Positions 31,604 through 40,556 of a stretch of 64,000 nucleotides of DNA are shown here, piece by piece (position 1 is the stretch's first letter; the number at the start of each line of letters is the position of its first letter). The notes under the pieces are model-generated. The model saw only the letters and a program-made list of their open reading frames with translations, did not search any database and was not told where the DNA came from. The position numbers and the translations under genes are program-made. Source of the stretch: Pachysolen tannophilus NRRL Y-2460. Taxonomy: Eukaryota > Ascomycota > Pichiomycetes > Alaninales > Pachysolenaceae. Location of the stretch: NCBI GenBank assembly GCA_001661245.1, contig KV454017.1:978517-1042516 (forward strand), written 5' to 3'.

Positions 31604-33136
31604 ATGACAAACTTGATAACTTCTACAGTGAAGAATGTTTCAGGAGCTTTCTTAGAAGAGTTGGGTGTATCTACTTTACTTGAATCACCAATTGATTTTA
31701 AATTAATAGTATTGATTAGGGCTATACGATTGTTTGCCTTTGGAGGAGTTTCTATTGTAATTGCATTATATTTAAATTTAATAGGTTTTAATGAAGGTTT
31801 TATTGGGTTTTTTTTCACTTTAACCATGATGGGAGATTTATTTGTTTCTTTTTTACTTGCAATGGTTGCTGATAAATGGGGTAGAAAAAGGGTAATGATT
31901 TGTAGTAATATTATTATGTGTATTACAGCATTTGTTTTTTATTTTTTCCAATCCCCTAAAGTTTTAGTACCAATGACAATTATAGGGTTTATTACACCTT
32001 CTGGAAATGAAGTGGGTCCATTTAGATCAATAGAACAAAGTGTTATTGCTTGTCTTGTACCTTTTGAACAAAGATCAGATTGTTATGCTTGGTATAGTTT
32101 CTTGGGAATATTATCAACAGCTTTTGGTTCTTTCACTTCTGGTCTTTTCATTCTGTTTGCTAAAGATAAATTGAATTTTTCAGATATTAGTTCTTATAAA
32201 TTACCCTTTTTATTCTTGGCAATAGCTTCAATAATGATGCTGATCTTATCATGTATGTTATCACAAAATATTGAACTAATAGAAAATCATGATGATCTCT
32301 CACAGGATATTGATGAAATTTCTGATTCTGAAGAATCACTGGATAGACGTTTCAATATCGAATTGGATACATTTGATGATGAACAAGTTCAAGAACATGA
32401 ACCTGAAGAACAAGAAGAACAAACCAAATCTTTTTTGAAACACCCACATCAAAGACAACAAGATAATTCAAATTCATTTGAAAATCTTGAAAATCAAAGT
32501 CTTTCAACAAAAATTTCTTTTAAATTTAAAAATTTTAAAAATATATTGGACCCAAAATCTCTTGATTTTGTAATTAAAATTTCATTATTATTTGTATTAG
32601 ATACTGCTGCAAAATCATTAATTACAAAAGCATGGATCTCATATTATATTAAGCACAAATTTAATTTAGAACCTTCATATTTGGGGTTTGTATTTTTCAT
32701 CCATGATGTATTATCAGCATCACTGGCACTAGTGGGGTCCTCCATTAGTAAACGTCAAGGTGTGATTTTCACAATGTTACTGACACATATTCCAACCATT
32801 TTTTTCAATAGTTTAATTCCTTTCCCAAAATCATTAGGATTGACTGTTTTCTTAATTTGGGGTAGAGCAACTTTCCAAGCAATGGATTTATCTTCAAAAC
32901 TGGTTTTCATAACTTCAAGTGTTAAACCTAGTGAAAGAACAGGTGTCATTGCATGGACAAATGTTTGTAGAAGTATAGGTCAATCTGCTGCTCCTACTGT
33001 TACAGGATTTTTCACCAACATTGGTATGCAATGGATAACTTTTTTAATTAGTGGATTATTAAGAGCATTTTATGATTTTGGTATATTTATTAATTTTTGG
33101 AAAATAAGGCATCAACTTAATAAAGATAACTCCTAA
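31604..33136 (+). CDS. Major facilitator superfamily protein, substrate unknown
   Basis: Protein of 510 residues with about 12 membrane helices in two halves. They are split by a long acidic, Gln/Glu-rich cytosolic loop (about residues 225-300). The loop 2-3 signature shows as ADKWGRKRVMI (about 87-97), and EVGPFRSIEQSVIACLVPFEQR with the C-terminal mirror SSVKPSERTGVIAWTNVCRSIGQS is typical of a fungal MFS group related to bacterial YajR/YfkF-like carriers rather than sugar or drug carriers. I do not know a characterised S. cerevisiae counterpart. The start at 31604 directly precedes the first helices. Confidence 0.85.
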   Translation: MTNLITSTVKNVSGAFLEELGVSTLLESPIDFKLIVLIRAIRLFAFGGVSIVIALYLNLIGFNEGFIGFFFTLTMMGDLFVSFLLAMVADKWGRKRVMICSNIIMCITAFVFYFFQSPKVLVPMTIIGFITPSGNEVGPFRSIEQSVIACLVPFEQRSDCYAWYSFLGILSTAFGSFTSGLFILFAKDKLNFSDISSYKLPFLFLAIASIMMLILSCMLSQNIELIENHDDLSQDIDEISDSEESLDRRFNIELDTFDDEQVQEHEPEEQEEQTKSFLKHPHQRQQDNSNSFENLENQSLSTKISFKFKNFKNILDPKSLDFVIKISLLFVLDTAAKSLITKAWISYYIKHKFNLEPSYLGFVFFIHDVLSASLALVGSSISKRQGVIFTMLLTHIPTIFFNSLIPFPKSLGLTVFLIWGRATFQAMDLSSKLVFITSSVKPSERTGVIAWTNVCRSIGQSAAPTVTGFFTNIGMQWITFLISGLLRAFYDFGIFINFWKIRHQLNKDNS

Positions 33137-34263
33137 TAGATTTAAAAATTGAAAATTTTTCTTTAAAAAACGCAGAATATAGATATTTCATCTTTTTATT
33201 TATTAAGAAATTCATATATATTATATATAGCAATTAGATTGATTATTTCTTGTTCAACTTATTTCGTTTATGTAAGTGTATGCATCTTTTTCATTTAAGC
33301 CGCTTGATTCGCAGATAAAACTTGTTAGATATTTTACAATATTTATTGCCAATGGGAATTAAATATTGGCGACCTAACCATGGTGTTTACTGGTGATAAT
33401 CAAAGTTCTAGATAGATCTATCCAATTGGAAATAAAATTACGTATTGAAATTTACTGTAAATATTGATGAGAGTGGGTTCTTTTTTACATTTATCTTTAT
33501 CAAAAGTTGAGATTACCAATAGCTATCACGGTGATTTTTGTTCTTTTTATTTATTTTTTTGAAGAGTTTGGAGAACTCTTTTAGAAATGAGCTTTGATTC
33601 TCTTTGAAAAATCTAACAAAGAGTTGTAATTTGGACTTTTTCTTTTTAAAAAAATGTTTCTCGAAGGGTATTGACCCATTTTAATTAGGTCTATAATTTG
33701 AAATGATAAGAATAATTTCTAATTTGTGTTTAGAGTACTAGCTTTTAGTCCTTACTTAAATGGTAAAGATGAATTTAGAATCGAACATTAAAACCAAAAA
33801 AACGATAGTATTATCGTAAGGAAATGGCCACCAAAAAAAAAAAATGATAAGTTTTCAAAACTCCAAAAAGCTATTGCATTGTAGAGAGGCTAACAATTAA
33901 ATTTGTTAGTTTAAATGTGTCCTGTAGTCAGTTTCTGACCAAGTCAAAAAAAAAAAAGCGAAAACCTTTATCTTGATCCTAGGTAAATCATTTTTCATGG
34001 CAAATGGATATCTTTTCAACTACACTTGTAACATCGTGTGTGAAGTTAAATTGAATAACTAGAGTAATTCACTACATATCAAGCTTTTATAGGGTCAACA
34101 AGAGAAATAAAATAATACTTTTTGAAATTGAGTATTTCGCAAAAAGGATACACAATGAAGAACCAGATATAGTTATCAATTTAATAAGAATTTGTTAGGA
34201 TGTAAGAGTATTTTTAAATTACTAGGTAAGTTAGAAATCAATTTAGTAAAAGAAATACAGTAA

Positions 34264-34306
<43 letters not shown>

Positions 34307-34322
34307 AAGTCGATGCTGCTTT
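33137..34322. other. Long gene-free spacer
   Basis: About 1.2 kb, less simple in sequence than other spacers, with no open frame or similarity I can support. It ends in a microsatellite, (AAAT) repeated about eleven times at 34263-34307. It may hold decayed sequence or a non-coding RNA, but I see no positive evidence. Confidence 0.5.
34263..34307. repeat. (AAAT)n microsatellite
   Basis: Uninterrupted tetranucleotide tandem repeat of about eleven units, just downstream of the three-exon micro-gene. A shorter related tract lies at about 34770-34800. Confidence 0.9.
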
Positions 34323-34734
34323 TTATTTTGACTTTTGATTACTCAGTCCAGCAGCTTCATTCCATCTCAAGACATCTTCTTCTTCATACTCCAATCTAGG
34401 ATTATAAACATATTTTTCTCCAAGTGCATACAAGACACCGGAACAAGCAGCAAAACCAACCAACGCAAAAACCGTATTCATCCTCCAATTTGCCGGAGTG
34501 AAATTCCAACCACCAGTTGGTGAAACAAGCCACTATAGCATCCCATTAAATAATTGTTAGTAATTCGAAACCTAACACTAGCCATCTAGCAGTAAAGCGA
34601 TACAGCGGTATTATTTAAAAACATACTTTTGGTTGTACAAAGTTTTGACCAGACCCCTAATAAAAAAAAAATATTATTTTGTTAGTAATTATTAATACAA
34701 ACTATTTAGCAAAATTGTAATTACGACATACCAT
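34323..34734 (-). CDS. Small single-TM protein, three exons (first exon is the ATG only)
   Basis: Join of 34732-34734, 34627-34656 and 34323-34532; introns 34657-34731 and 34533-34626. Both donors are GTATGT, both acceptors TAG, and both introns carry TACTAAC or ACTAAC branch sites. The frame closes exactly at 80 residues: MGSGQNFVQPK, then WLVSPTGGWNFTPANWRMN, a membrane helix (about 31-50, TVFALVGFAACSGVLYAL) and a charged tail. The SPTGGW...P..W+.NT pattern before one helix suggests a small mitochondrial inner-membrane protein, perhaps an accessory subunit of a respiratory complex. I cannot name it with confidence. It has the same strand as the SRAP gene upstream. Confidence 0.75.
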
Positions 34735-34935
34735 TCTATTGATTCAATTACAATAGATTTCAAATTATAAATAAATAAATAAATAAATAAATTAATGAAT
34801 TAATAAATATATAATAAAGATTAATGGGTTTAAAATACCATTTATAGGCTTTATTTACTAGAAAAAAAAATTTTGGACGTGTAAATAATTATCACCAAGT
34901 CATCATGGTAAATTACTATAGAATAGTATAGAATA

Positions 34936-36170
34936 CTAGTTTCTTTTTCTCTTTTTATCTTGATGATCTTGATCTGTATGGTTGGATTGAGTGTCTTGTT
35001 TTGTATTTGGTTTGACTAGATCCGAAATTGTTCTCTTGAGTTTTGGTGATTGTGACTCTGTTTTAAATTTTTTTGGAGATTCACTTTTTCTAGATTTGTA
35101 CTGATACTTTTCAGGTGATTTAGGTTCCTCCTTGGGTTCCTCCTTGGGTTTCTCTATTGGTTGACCTATGGGTTCCTCGATGGGTTCTTCTTTTTTAATA
35201 TCTTGATTATTATTTTTGCGAAAGAAATTCATGATACCTTTGGTTTCAATTGTATCTTTTTTATTATCTTCATGTAATGGTTCAATTAAATATTTTCCCT
35301 GACTTGTCATCTTACCAACATCTCGAGAAACTTTATACCATTCTAAATCATTTCCAGTATATGGTTTTAAACAATCAATCAATTTATCTTTATCAAAGTT
35401 TTTCAAATTTGGATTTAACCATTTAGTAAATTCTTTTGTCTCTGGAGTTAAGATAATTGGCATTCTATCATGTAACCATTTTAAATTATTTGGTGCTGGA
35501 CCTGTTATTATTGTATAAGTATAAATTGGTTCATCTTTATCATCAGTATCTTCAAATTTGACTATATCATACATTCCAGCTAAAAAAATTAATTTATCAT
35601 CTTTTCTCTTTATATAAAAAGGTATTTTTTCATTAATACTATTACCATTTTTTTTGGGTTGTTGAAGCCATTCATAATAACCTTGTATTGGTATTACACA
35701 TCTTTTAGTAGATTTAACCAGTCTCCACAATGGTGAATTTTTAGAAATAGATTCTAATCTTGCATTAAAAGTCTTGAATTGTGAAATTGCATTCGATTTT
35801 TTTTTACTCCAAAATGGTATTAACCCCCATTTCATATATCGAATTAAATGATTAATAGTAGTATCATGATTTAATTTGAAAAAATATACTGGAGCAGTTC
35901 TTGTTGGTCCAATATTATACGAAGCATAATTATTACCACCATCAACATTATTACCAAGATCCAGTTGAATATCGTTATCTATTCTTAAATTCTGTTGTCC
36001 AAAGTATTCAGGTAAATCTCGTGGATCCTAAAAACATTTTGTCAGTTTTATTATTCATTTTATTTTAAAATAAAATTATTGAAAATTATTCAATTAATAA
36101 GAAGGAAAAGACAAAGATAAACCATATAGAACTAGAAACATACTACAGCCATTGCATATCTACCACACAT
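34936..36170 (-). CDS. SRAP-domain abasic-site-binding protein (HMCES/YMR114C), one intron
   Basis: Join of 36144-36170 and 34936-36027, with a 116-base intron (GTATGT donor, TAG acceptor), giving exactly 372 residues (S. cerevisiae Ymr114c is about 368). Exon 1 is nine codons, MCGRYAMAV, and supplies the catalytic Cys2 that forms a covalent link to abasic sites in single-stranded DNA. The rest keeps the family markers: MKWGLIPFW, FNARLES, RCVIPIQGYYEW, FLAGMYD and LHDRMPIIL with its active His. The C-terminal about 110 residues are Lys/Glu/Pro-rich with repeated EEPIGQP/KEEPKEEP-like units. Role: shields abasic sites during replication. Divergent with MGR3 as in S. cerevisiae. Confidence 0.93.
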
Positions 36171-36427
36171 GACTCGTCGTAATCAACCAATCTATCTGTA
36201 ATATATATATATATATATATATAATATATTGATGTTATAAAGGGGAAAACGAAGCCAATTAAAAGTACCAATTTTATATATCATGAATAGATTAAAAAAA
36301 AATAAAAAGAAAAAATTAAATAAATAAATTATAAAATCATCAATTTCTTCTAATAATTATAGTTGTTTTATTTAAACTGTTATAATTGTAAAGCTTGAAT
36401 AATAAGAGGTTTTAATCAGATATAGTT

Positions 36428-38041
36428 ATGTTGAGAATTTTTGCTGGATCCAGTATTAAGAAGAGGTTGAGGTTATCAGTGATTTCCAAAGTGAGATCAA
36501 TTGAAATTGTTAGGTTTTCTTCTGATTTGAATCATTTTCAAAATAAAGCTGCTCCAGGATCGATTAATCCTCAGAATCCTCTGTATAAACAGTATTATCA
36601 GCAGAAACCTCCAAGATCATGGACTAAGATTTTGTTATATACGATTACTGGATTAACTGTATCAGGTTATTTTGCTTATGAATATCTTTGGCCACATCAT
36701 ACTTTCCCTTCATCTGTTGCTAAAATATTGAGGAAAGGTTTATGGGCTGAAAGTGAGAAACAGAATCATGATTATGGATTAGCATTGAAATATTATAAGG
36801 AGGCATTAGAAGAATGTGATAAGTTACTACTTGATCATTATGGGGATGAATATACTGGTGTTCAGATAAAAATTGGTGAAATGTATGAAAGACTTCATAA
36901 ATTAAATGAAGCTAATCAAATTTATTGGCAAATTGCCACTTGTTATTTTGATTGTTTAACAAATAATGAAATACCTAAATCAATGAGAAGTCATATCATT
37001 CAAAAAGATTTAAGAATTATATTAAAATTGGCTCAATTGAATGGTGAAAATCCAAGTTTTGTTAAACTGTTACTTACATCACATTTATTATTAGCACAAA
37101 CAGAAATTAGAAATAAATGTCTTCAAGGTGATACAGTTGATACCCATGTTATAGATAGCTTTGATCAAACAGGAGAATCTTTTGGAAAACAACAAAATGG
37201 TTTAGATAAAAAAATTTTATCATCAGTTAATGTTGCTGATAACAACTCAATTGACGTTGATTCTAAAAATGGAGAAGTTGTAATAACTGTTCCTGTTAAT
37301 AGCGAGATTTGGGAACCTTTTAAAGATGAATTTTTTAATGCTAGAGATTTGCTTACTTCAATATGCATTGCTACAGGTGATCTTGGAATTGCTATTAATA
37401 CTAAGATTAAGACTACTCATTGGATGCTCTTGGCTGGTTGCAGTCCAGGTGATATTTTAATATCACAGTGTAATTTAGCGTCATTATTATACCTTGAAGC
37501 AGAAGAACTTGAAGTTAAAGAAGTTTCTTTGAAAAAAATTTTGAAAACCATTACAAAAGAAGAATTTGAAAAAAATTTACAAGATCAAAGAAAATTAGGA
37601 TTGTTAAATTTTGAAGCATCTTCGTTAAGCTATGAAGAATATTGCCAAAATATTGAAAAAGAATTACAAGCAACAACTACAAGTAAGGAAAAATGCATAG
37701 AATTGGCATTACAGGCATATGAGTCTGTGAAAACTGTTTCAAAGAAATTAACACCACAACAACATAGAGAAAATCTGGAAGTTGGTGAATCTATTGCACT
37801 TTCAGCATATGGATTAGGAGTAGTTCATTTACATTTAAGTAATTATGAAAAGGCAGAAGCATTGTTAAAAGAGAGTATATTGAGAGCTAAAGGAAGTGGC
37901 TATGAAGAATTGATTGAAAATGCTGAGCGTGAATTAGCAAAATTAAATGAAGAAAAAAATAGCGATAAAAGTATCGAAACAAAGAATCAGAGGGATGATA
38001 GTGATGATATTGAACTTGATATTCAGGTTATTAAAAACTAG
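36428..38041 (+). CDS. MGR3: Mitochondrial i-AAA protease adaptor Mgr3
   Basis: Protein of 537 residues (S. cerevisiae Mgr3 is about 501). An Arg-rich mitochondrial presequence (about 1-30) is followed by one membrane helix (about 78-97, KILLYTITGLTVSGYFAYEYL) and a soluble intermembrane-space part made of TPR-like helix pairs (for example YGLALKYYKEALEECDKLL and ALSAYGLGVVHLHLSNYEKAE). The tail is acidic. Mgr3 with Mgr1 delivers substrates to the Yme1 i-AAA protease. The order and orientation with the SRAP gene (divergent) and ASC1 (convergent) match YMR114C-YMR115W-YMR116C, which supports the call. Confidence 0.9.
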   Translation: MLRIFAGSSIKKRLRLSVISKVRSIEIVRFSSDLNHFQNKAAPGSINPQNPLYKQYYQQKPPRSWTKILLYTITGLTVSGYFAYEYLWPHHTFPSSVAKILRKGLWAESEKQNHDYGLALKYYKEALEECDKLLLDHYGDEYTGVQIKIGEMYERLHKLNEANQIYWQIATCYFDCLTNNEIPKSMRSHIIQKDLRIILKLAQLNGENPSFVKLLLTSHLLLAQTEIRNKCLQGDTVDTHVIDSFDQTGESFGKQQNGLDKKILSSVNVADNNSIDVDSKNGEVVITVPVNSEIWEPFKDEFFNARDLLTSICIATGDLGIAINTKIKTTHWMLLAGCSPGDILISQCNLASLLYLEAEELEVKEVSLKKILKTITKEEFEKNLQDQRKLGLLNFEASSLSYEEYCQNIEKELQATTTSKEKCIELALQAYESVKTVSKKLTPQQHRENLEVGESIALSAYGLGVVHLHLSNYEKAEALLKESILRAKGSGYEELIENAERELAKLNEEKNSDKSIETKNQRDDSDDIELDIQVIKN

Positions 38042-38198
38042 GAATTTTATTTTATATTTTATTTTATTTTATTTTTCTTTTTTTAATATAATATATCATC
38101 TGTATTTATTATTCCTCAAGGAAAATAAAATAAAAAAATTATATTACTAAGTACAAATTTTAATCTAAGATATAAAAGTAAATAATAAAAGATTAAAT

Positions 38199-39436
38199 TT
38201 AACTTGAAGTCATAACTTGCCAGACACGGATGATGTTATCGGTGTAACCTGAGAACAAGTTTTGACCATCAGCAGACCAAGCTAAAGAAATAGCTTCTGG
38301 GTCCTTTGCTTTTGAAGAACCTGATGAAGCGAAATCTGGTTTTAATTCATCAATCAATTTTCTGGCTTCCAAGTTGTAAACCTTGATGGAAGATGAAGTA
38401 GCAGCAACCAACCAGTATCTGTTTGGAGAGAAAGCTAAAGCATGGATTTCATCACCAGAGTTCAAAGTATACAAGGTTTTCTTGTTGGTCAAGTCCCACA
38501 AGATAATTGAACCATCTTTACCACCTGAAGCACATAAGGATCCATCTGGAGAGATGGTTAAAGTGGAGACGTAACCGGTGTGACCGATGAAGTCAGCGTT
38601 CAAGGAGTAATCAGAGATATCCCAAGACTAAACATAGCAAAAAAAAAAAAAATGGTTAGTAAATGTCCAATGAATAAACAAATATAAATTTTCATTCTTT
38701 TTTTCATTTTTCCTTTTCTAAATGGGCCGAGTTCCTAAACTATCAGAGATCTTGGTGATATTTTTTGTGTCTCATTCGAAGCAGATAGGCAACGTCTGAA
38801 GTAGCAAATACATAATACATCATATAGTATTTGCTCAGCCAAAAAAGAAAAAAGGAAAAAGAAAAAAAAAGGAAAAAAAAAAATGAATAAAATAGTTTTA
38901 AAACTTACTTTAACTAATTTGTCCCAACCAGCTGAAATAACAGTTGATGGAGAATCTTCACTTGGTGAGAATCTAACAGCAGAAACCCAATCGGAGTGAG
39001 AGTTCAAAGTTTTCATACATTGACCAATGGTGTTCCAGACCTTGATGGTCTTATCTCTTGAAGCAGAGACAACTTGTCTCGAGTTAACAGCAATGGAAAC
39101 AGACATAACATCACCAGTGTGACCAACAAATCTTTTTGTACATTGACCGTCATTCAAGTTCCATAATCTTAAAGTCTTATCCCATGAAGCGGAAAAGGCG
39201 TACATACCATCTGGGGAAATGGTACAATCTTGAACAATATGGGAGTGACCTTTTAAACATTTCTTAGCAACACCATAAGATTGTTCATCTCTGGTCAATT
39301 GCCAAGTGATTAAAGTCTTATCTCTTGAAGCAGAAAGCAACAAATTTGGGTTAGCTGGTGTAGTGGCCAAAGCAGTGACCCAACCGTTGTGACCTTCTAA
39401 GGTACCCCTTAAAACTAAAACTTCTCTTTCAGCCAT
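38199..39436 (-). CDS. ASC1: RACK1 orthologue Asc1, 40S ribosome-bound WD40 protein, one intron
   Basis: Join of 38909-39436 and 38199-38627; the 281-base intron (GTAAGT donor, TAG acceptor) hosts a C/D snoRNA. The frame closes exactly at 318 residues (319 in S. cerevisiae). The true start is the ATG at 39436 ([20 protein letters not shown]). Seven WD40 blades are visible through repeats such as [39 protein letters not shown] and the final [12 protein letters not shown]. It sits at the head of the 40S subunit and takes part in translation control and ribosome quality control. The promoter has Reb1-type and CACGTG sites, as for ribosomal protein genes. Confidence 0.97.
38739..38828 (-). ncRNA. 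snR24: C/D-box snoRNA U24 (snR24) in the ASC1 intron
   Basis: On the minus strand the intron carries box C ATGATGT (38817-38823) and box D CTGA (38743-38746), closed by a short stem ACTAT/ATAGT and, further out, a possible second stem GGCTGAG/CTCGGCC. Two segments match what I recall of S. cerevisiae U24: ATTTGCTACTTCAGA before box D', and TATCACCAAGATCTCTGAT ending in box D; CGAATGAGAC lies between them. In S. cerevisiae this RNA also lies in the ASC1 intron and guides 2'-O-methylation of 25S rRNA near position 1440-1450. Confidence 0.9.
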
Positions 39437-39935
39437 TTTTAAATAATAATCTCGTTGATTTATTGAATTGATATCAAGAATCAAGAATCAAAAAGAAAAA
39501 AGAAAAAGTGAAAAAATAAAGTAAAAAAAAAAAGAGAAAAAAAATTAATAGTACTACTTTCGCTTCTGTTACTACTACATTTACTACTACAATTGTTACT
39601 ATTTACTCGTGAAAAGTGAAAAATTTTTCAGTTTTTTTTTTTTGGCTGAAAAATAAAAAAAAAAAAACTGCGTGATTACCCGGACACCAACACGTGACCT
39701 AGAATAATATTTTTTGTGATTTCCTTTTTAGGAGGAACTGGGTATACAACACACTACCACTCATTTTTTAAATATTTATAAAGATTTAAACTTTTCTTTA
39801 GCTTATCCTATTTGATCTTAAACAAAGAAAACAAAGAAAATATATATCATATAATATTTAAGTTTTTGTTTGATGTATGAGACATTAAATTAATTGAGTA
39901 ATCATTAGGTAATTGATACCCACTATTGTTTAAAT
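39437..39935. other. Divergent promoter region, ASC1 / MED11
   Basis: About 500 bases of A/T-rich promoter DNA with A and T runs, serving ASC1 (left, minus) and MED11 (right, plus). The Reb1 and CACGTG sites listed separately lie near its middle. No gene seen. Confidence 0.6.
39676..39696. promoter_or_regulatory. Reb1-type site and CACGTG box in the ASC1/MED11 promoter
   Basis: TTACCCGG (39676-39683) is a perfect Reb1 core, and CACGTG (39691-39696, followed by AC) is a Cbf1-type E-box eight bases further on. They lie 240-260 bases from both the ASC1 and MED11 start codons. General regulatory factor sites of this kind open promoters of highly expressed translation genes. Binding is inferred from the words alone. 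Confidence 0.6.
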
Positions 39936-40478
39936 ATGTCTACGTCACAACAAAAGAACTTAAAATACGTAGAGGAAAGGTTAGAGTCATTGCATGAGAT
40001 TGACACAAAAATTGTATCGTTATTAGATAATTTATCTAATGCCATATTAGAGTTGAAAAAAGGTAAAGAGCTTAATAGTGAGACATTAACAAGAGAAAAT
40101 GATGACGTCAAGACTCAATTTAAAGAGAATGTTTGTAAATTTTATAGTAATTTGTCTGATTCTTCAATAGGATTACGTAAAGAAGTTAAATTGTTGGATA
40201 ATAAGATTAGTAATAACAATGGCAATGGTAGCAGTCGTATAGGAAGTATTGGTACCGGTGCCAAGCAAGAAGACAATAAAGATGGGCTTGGTGATGACGG
40301 TGATGAGGTCACGATATTACCAATAAATATTAACAAAAAAGCTGTATGGATGGGGGAATGGAAATTAAATCAAGAAGTTCTGATATTGAGAGAATTGTTA
40401 CAAACAGCGGTACCCAAAGATCAAAATAATGTTGCCGTTAAAGAAGAGGATGTAGATAGTGATATACTGATGGAGTAA
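39936..40478 (+). CDS. MED11: Mediator head-module subunit Med11
   Basis: Protein of 180 residues (S. cerevisiae Med11 is 131). The conserved N-terminal helical part is YVEERLESLHEIDTKIVSLLDN, followed by LSNAILELKKGK and FKENVCKFYSNLSDSSIGLRKEVKLLD, matching the Med11/Med22 four-helix bundle. An extra Gly/Ser/Asn-rich insert (about 95-130) and a C-terminal tail with AVWMGEWKLNQEVLILRELL follow. Role: Mediator head, transcription initiation by RNA polymerase II. It neighbours ASC1 and HFD1, which in S. cerevisiae are also close to YMR112C. Confidence 0.85.
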   Translation: MSTSQQKNLKYVEERLESLHEIDTKIVSLLDNLSNAILELKKGKELNSETLTRENDDVKTQFKENVCKFYSNLSDSSIGLRKEVKLLDNKISNNNGNGSSRIGSIGTGAKQEDNKDGLGDDGDEVTILPININKKAVWMGEWKLNQEVLILRELLQTAVPKDQNNVAVKEEDVDSDILME

Positions 40479-40556
40479 AAATTACATAAATTAATATGAT
40501 TATATGATTATATTTGTATATTTATATATTTATATTTTTGTATATTGTAGTTTAGG

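Noticed and set aside
33137-34322. Decayed LTR or transposon in the long spacer
   Set aside because: I found no terminal repeats, no target-site duplication and no coding similarity.
38735-38908. C-terminal extension of ASC1 exon 1
   Set aside because: This is read-through into the intron; the spliced form restores the seventh-blade WD40 sequence and the expected length.
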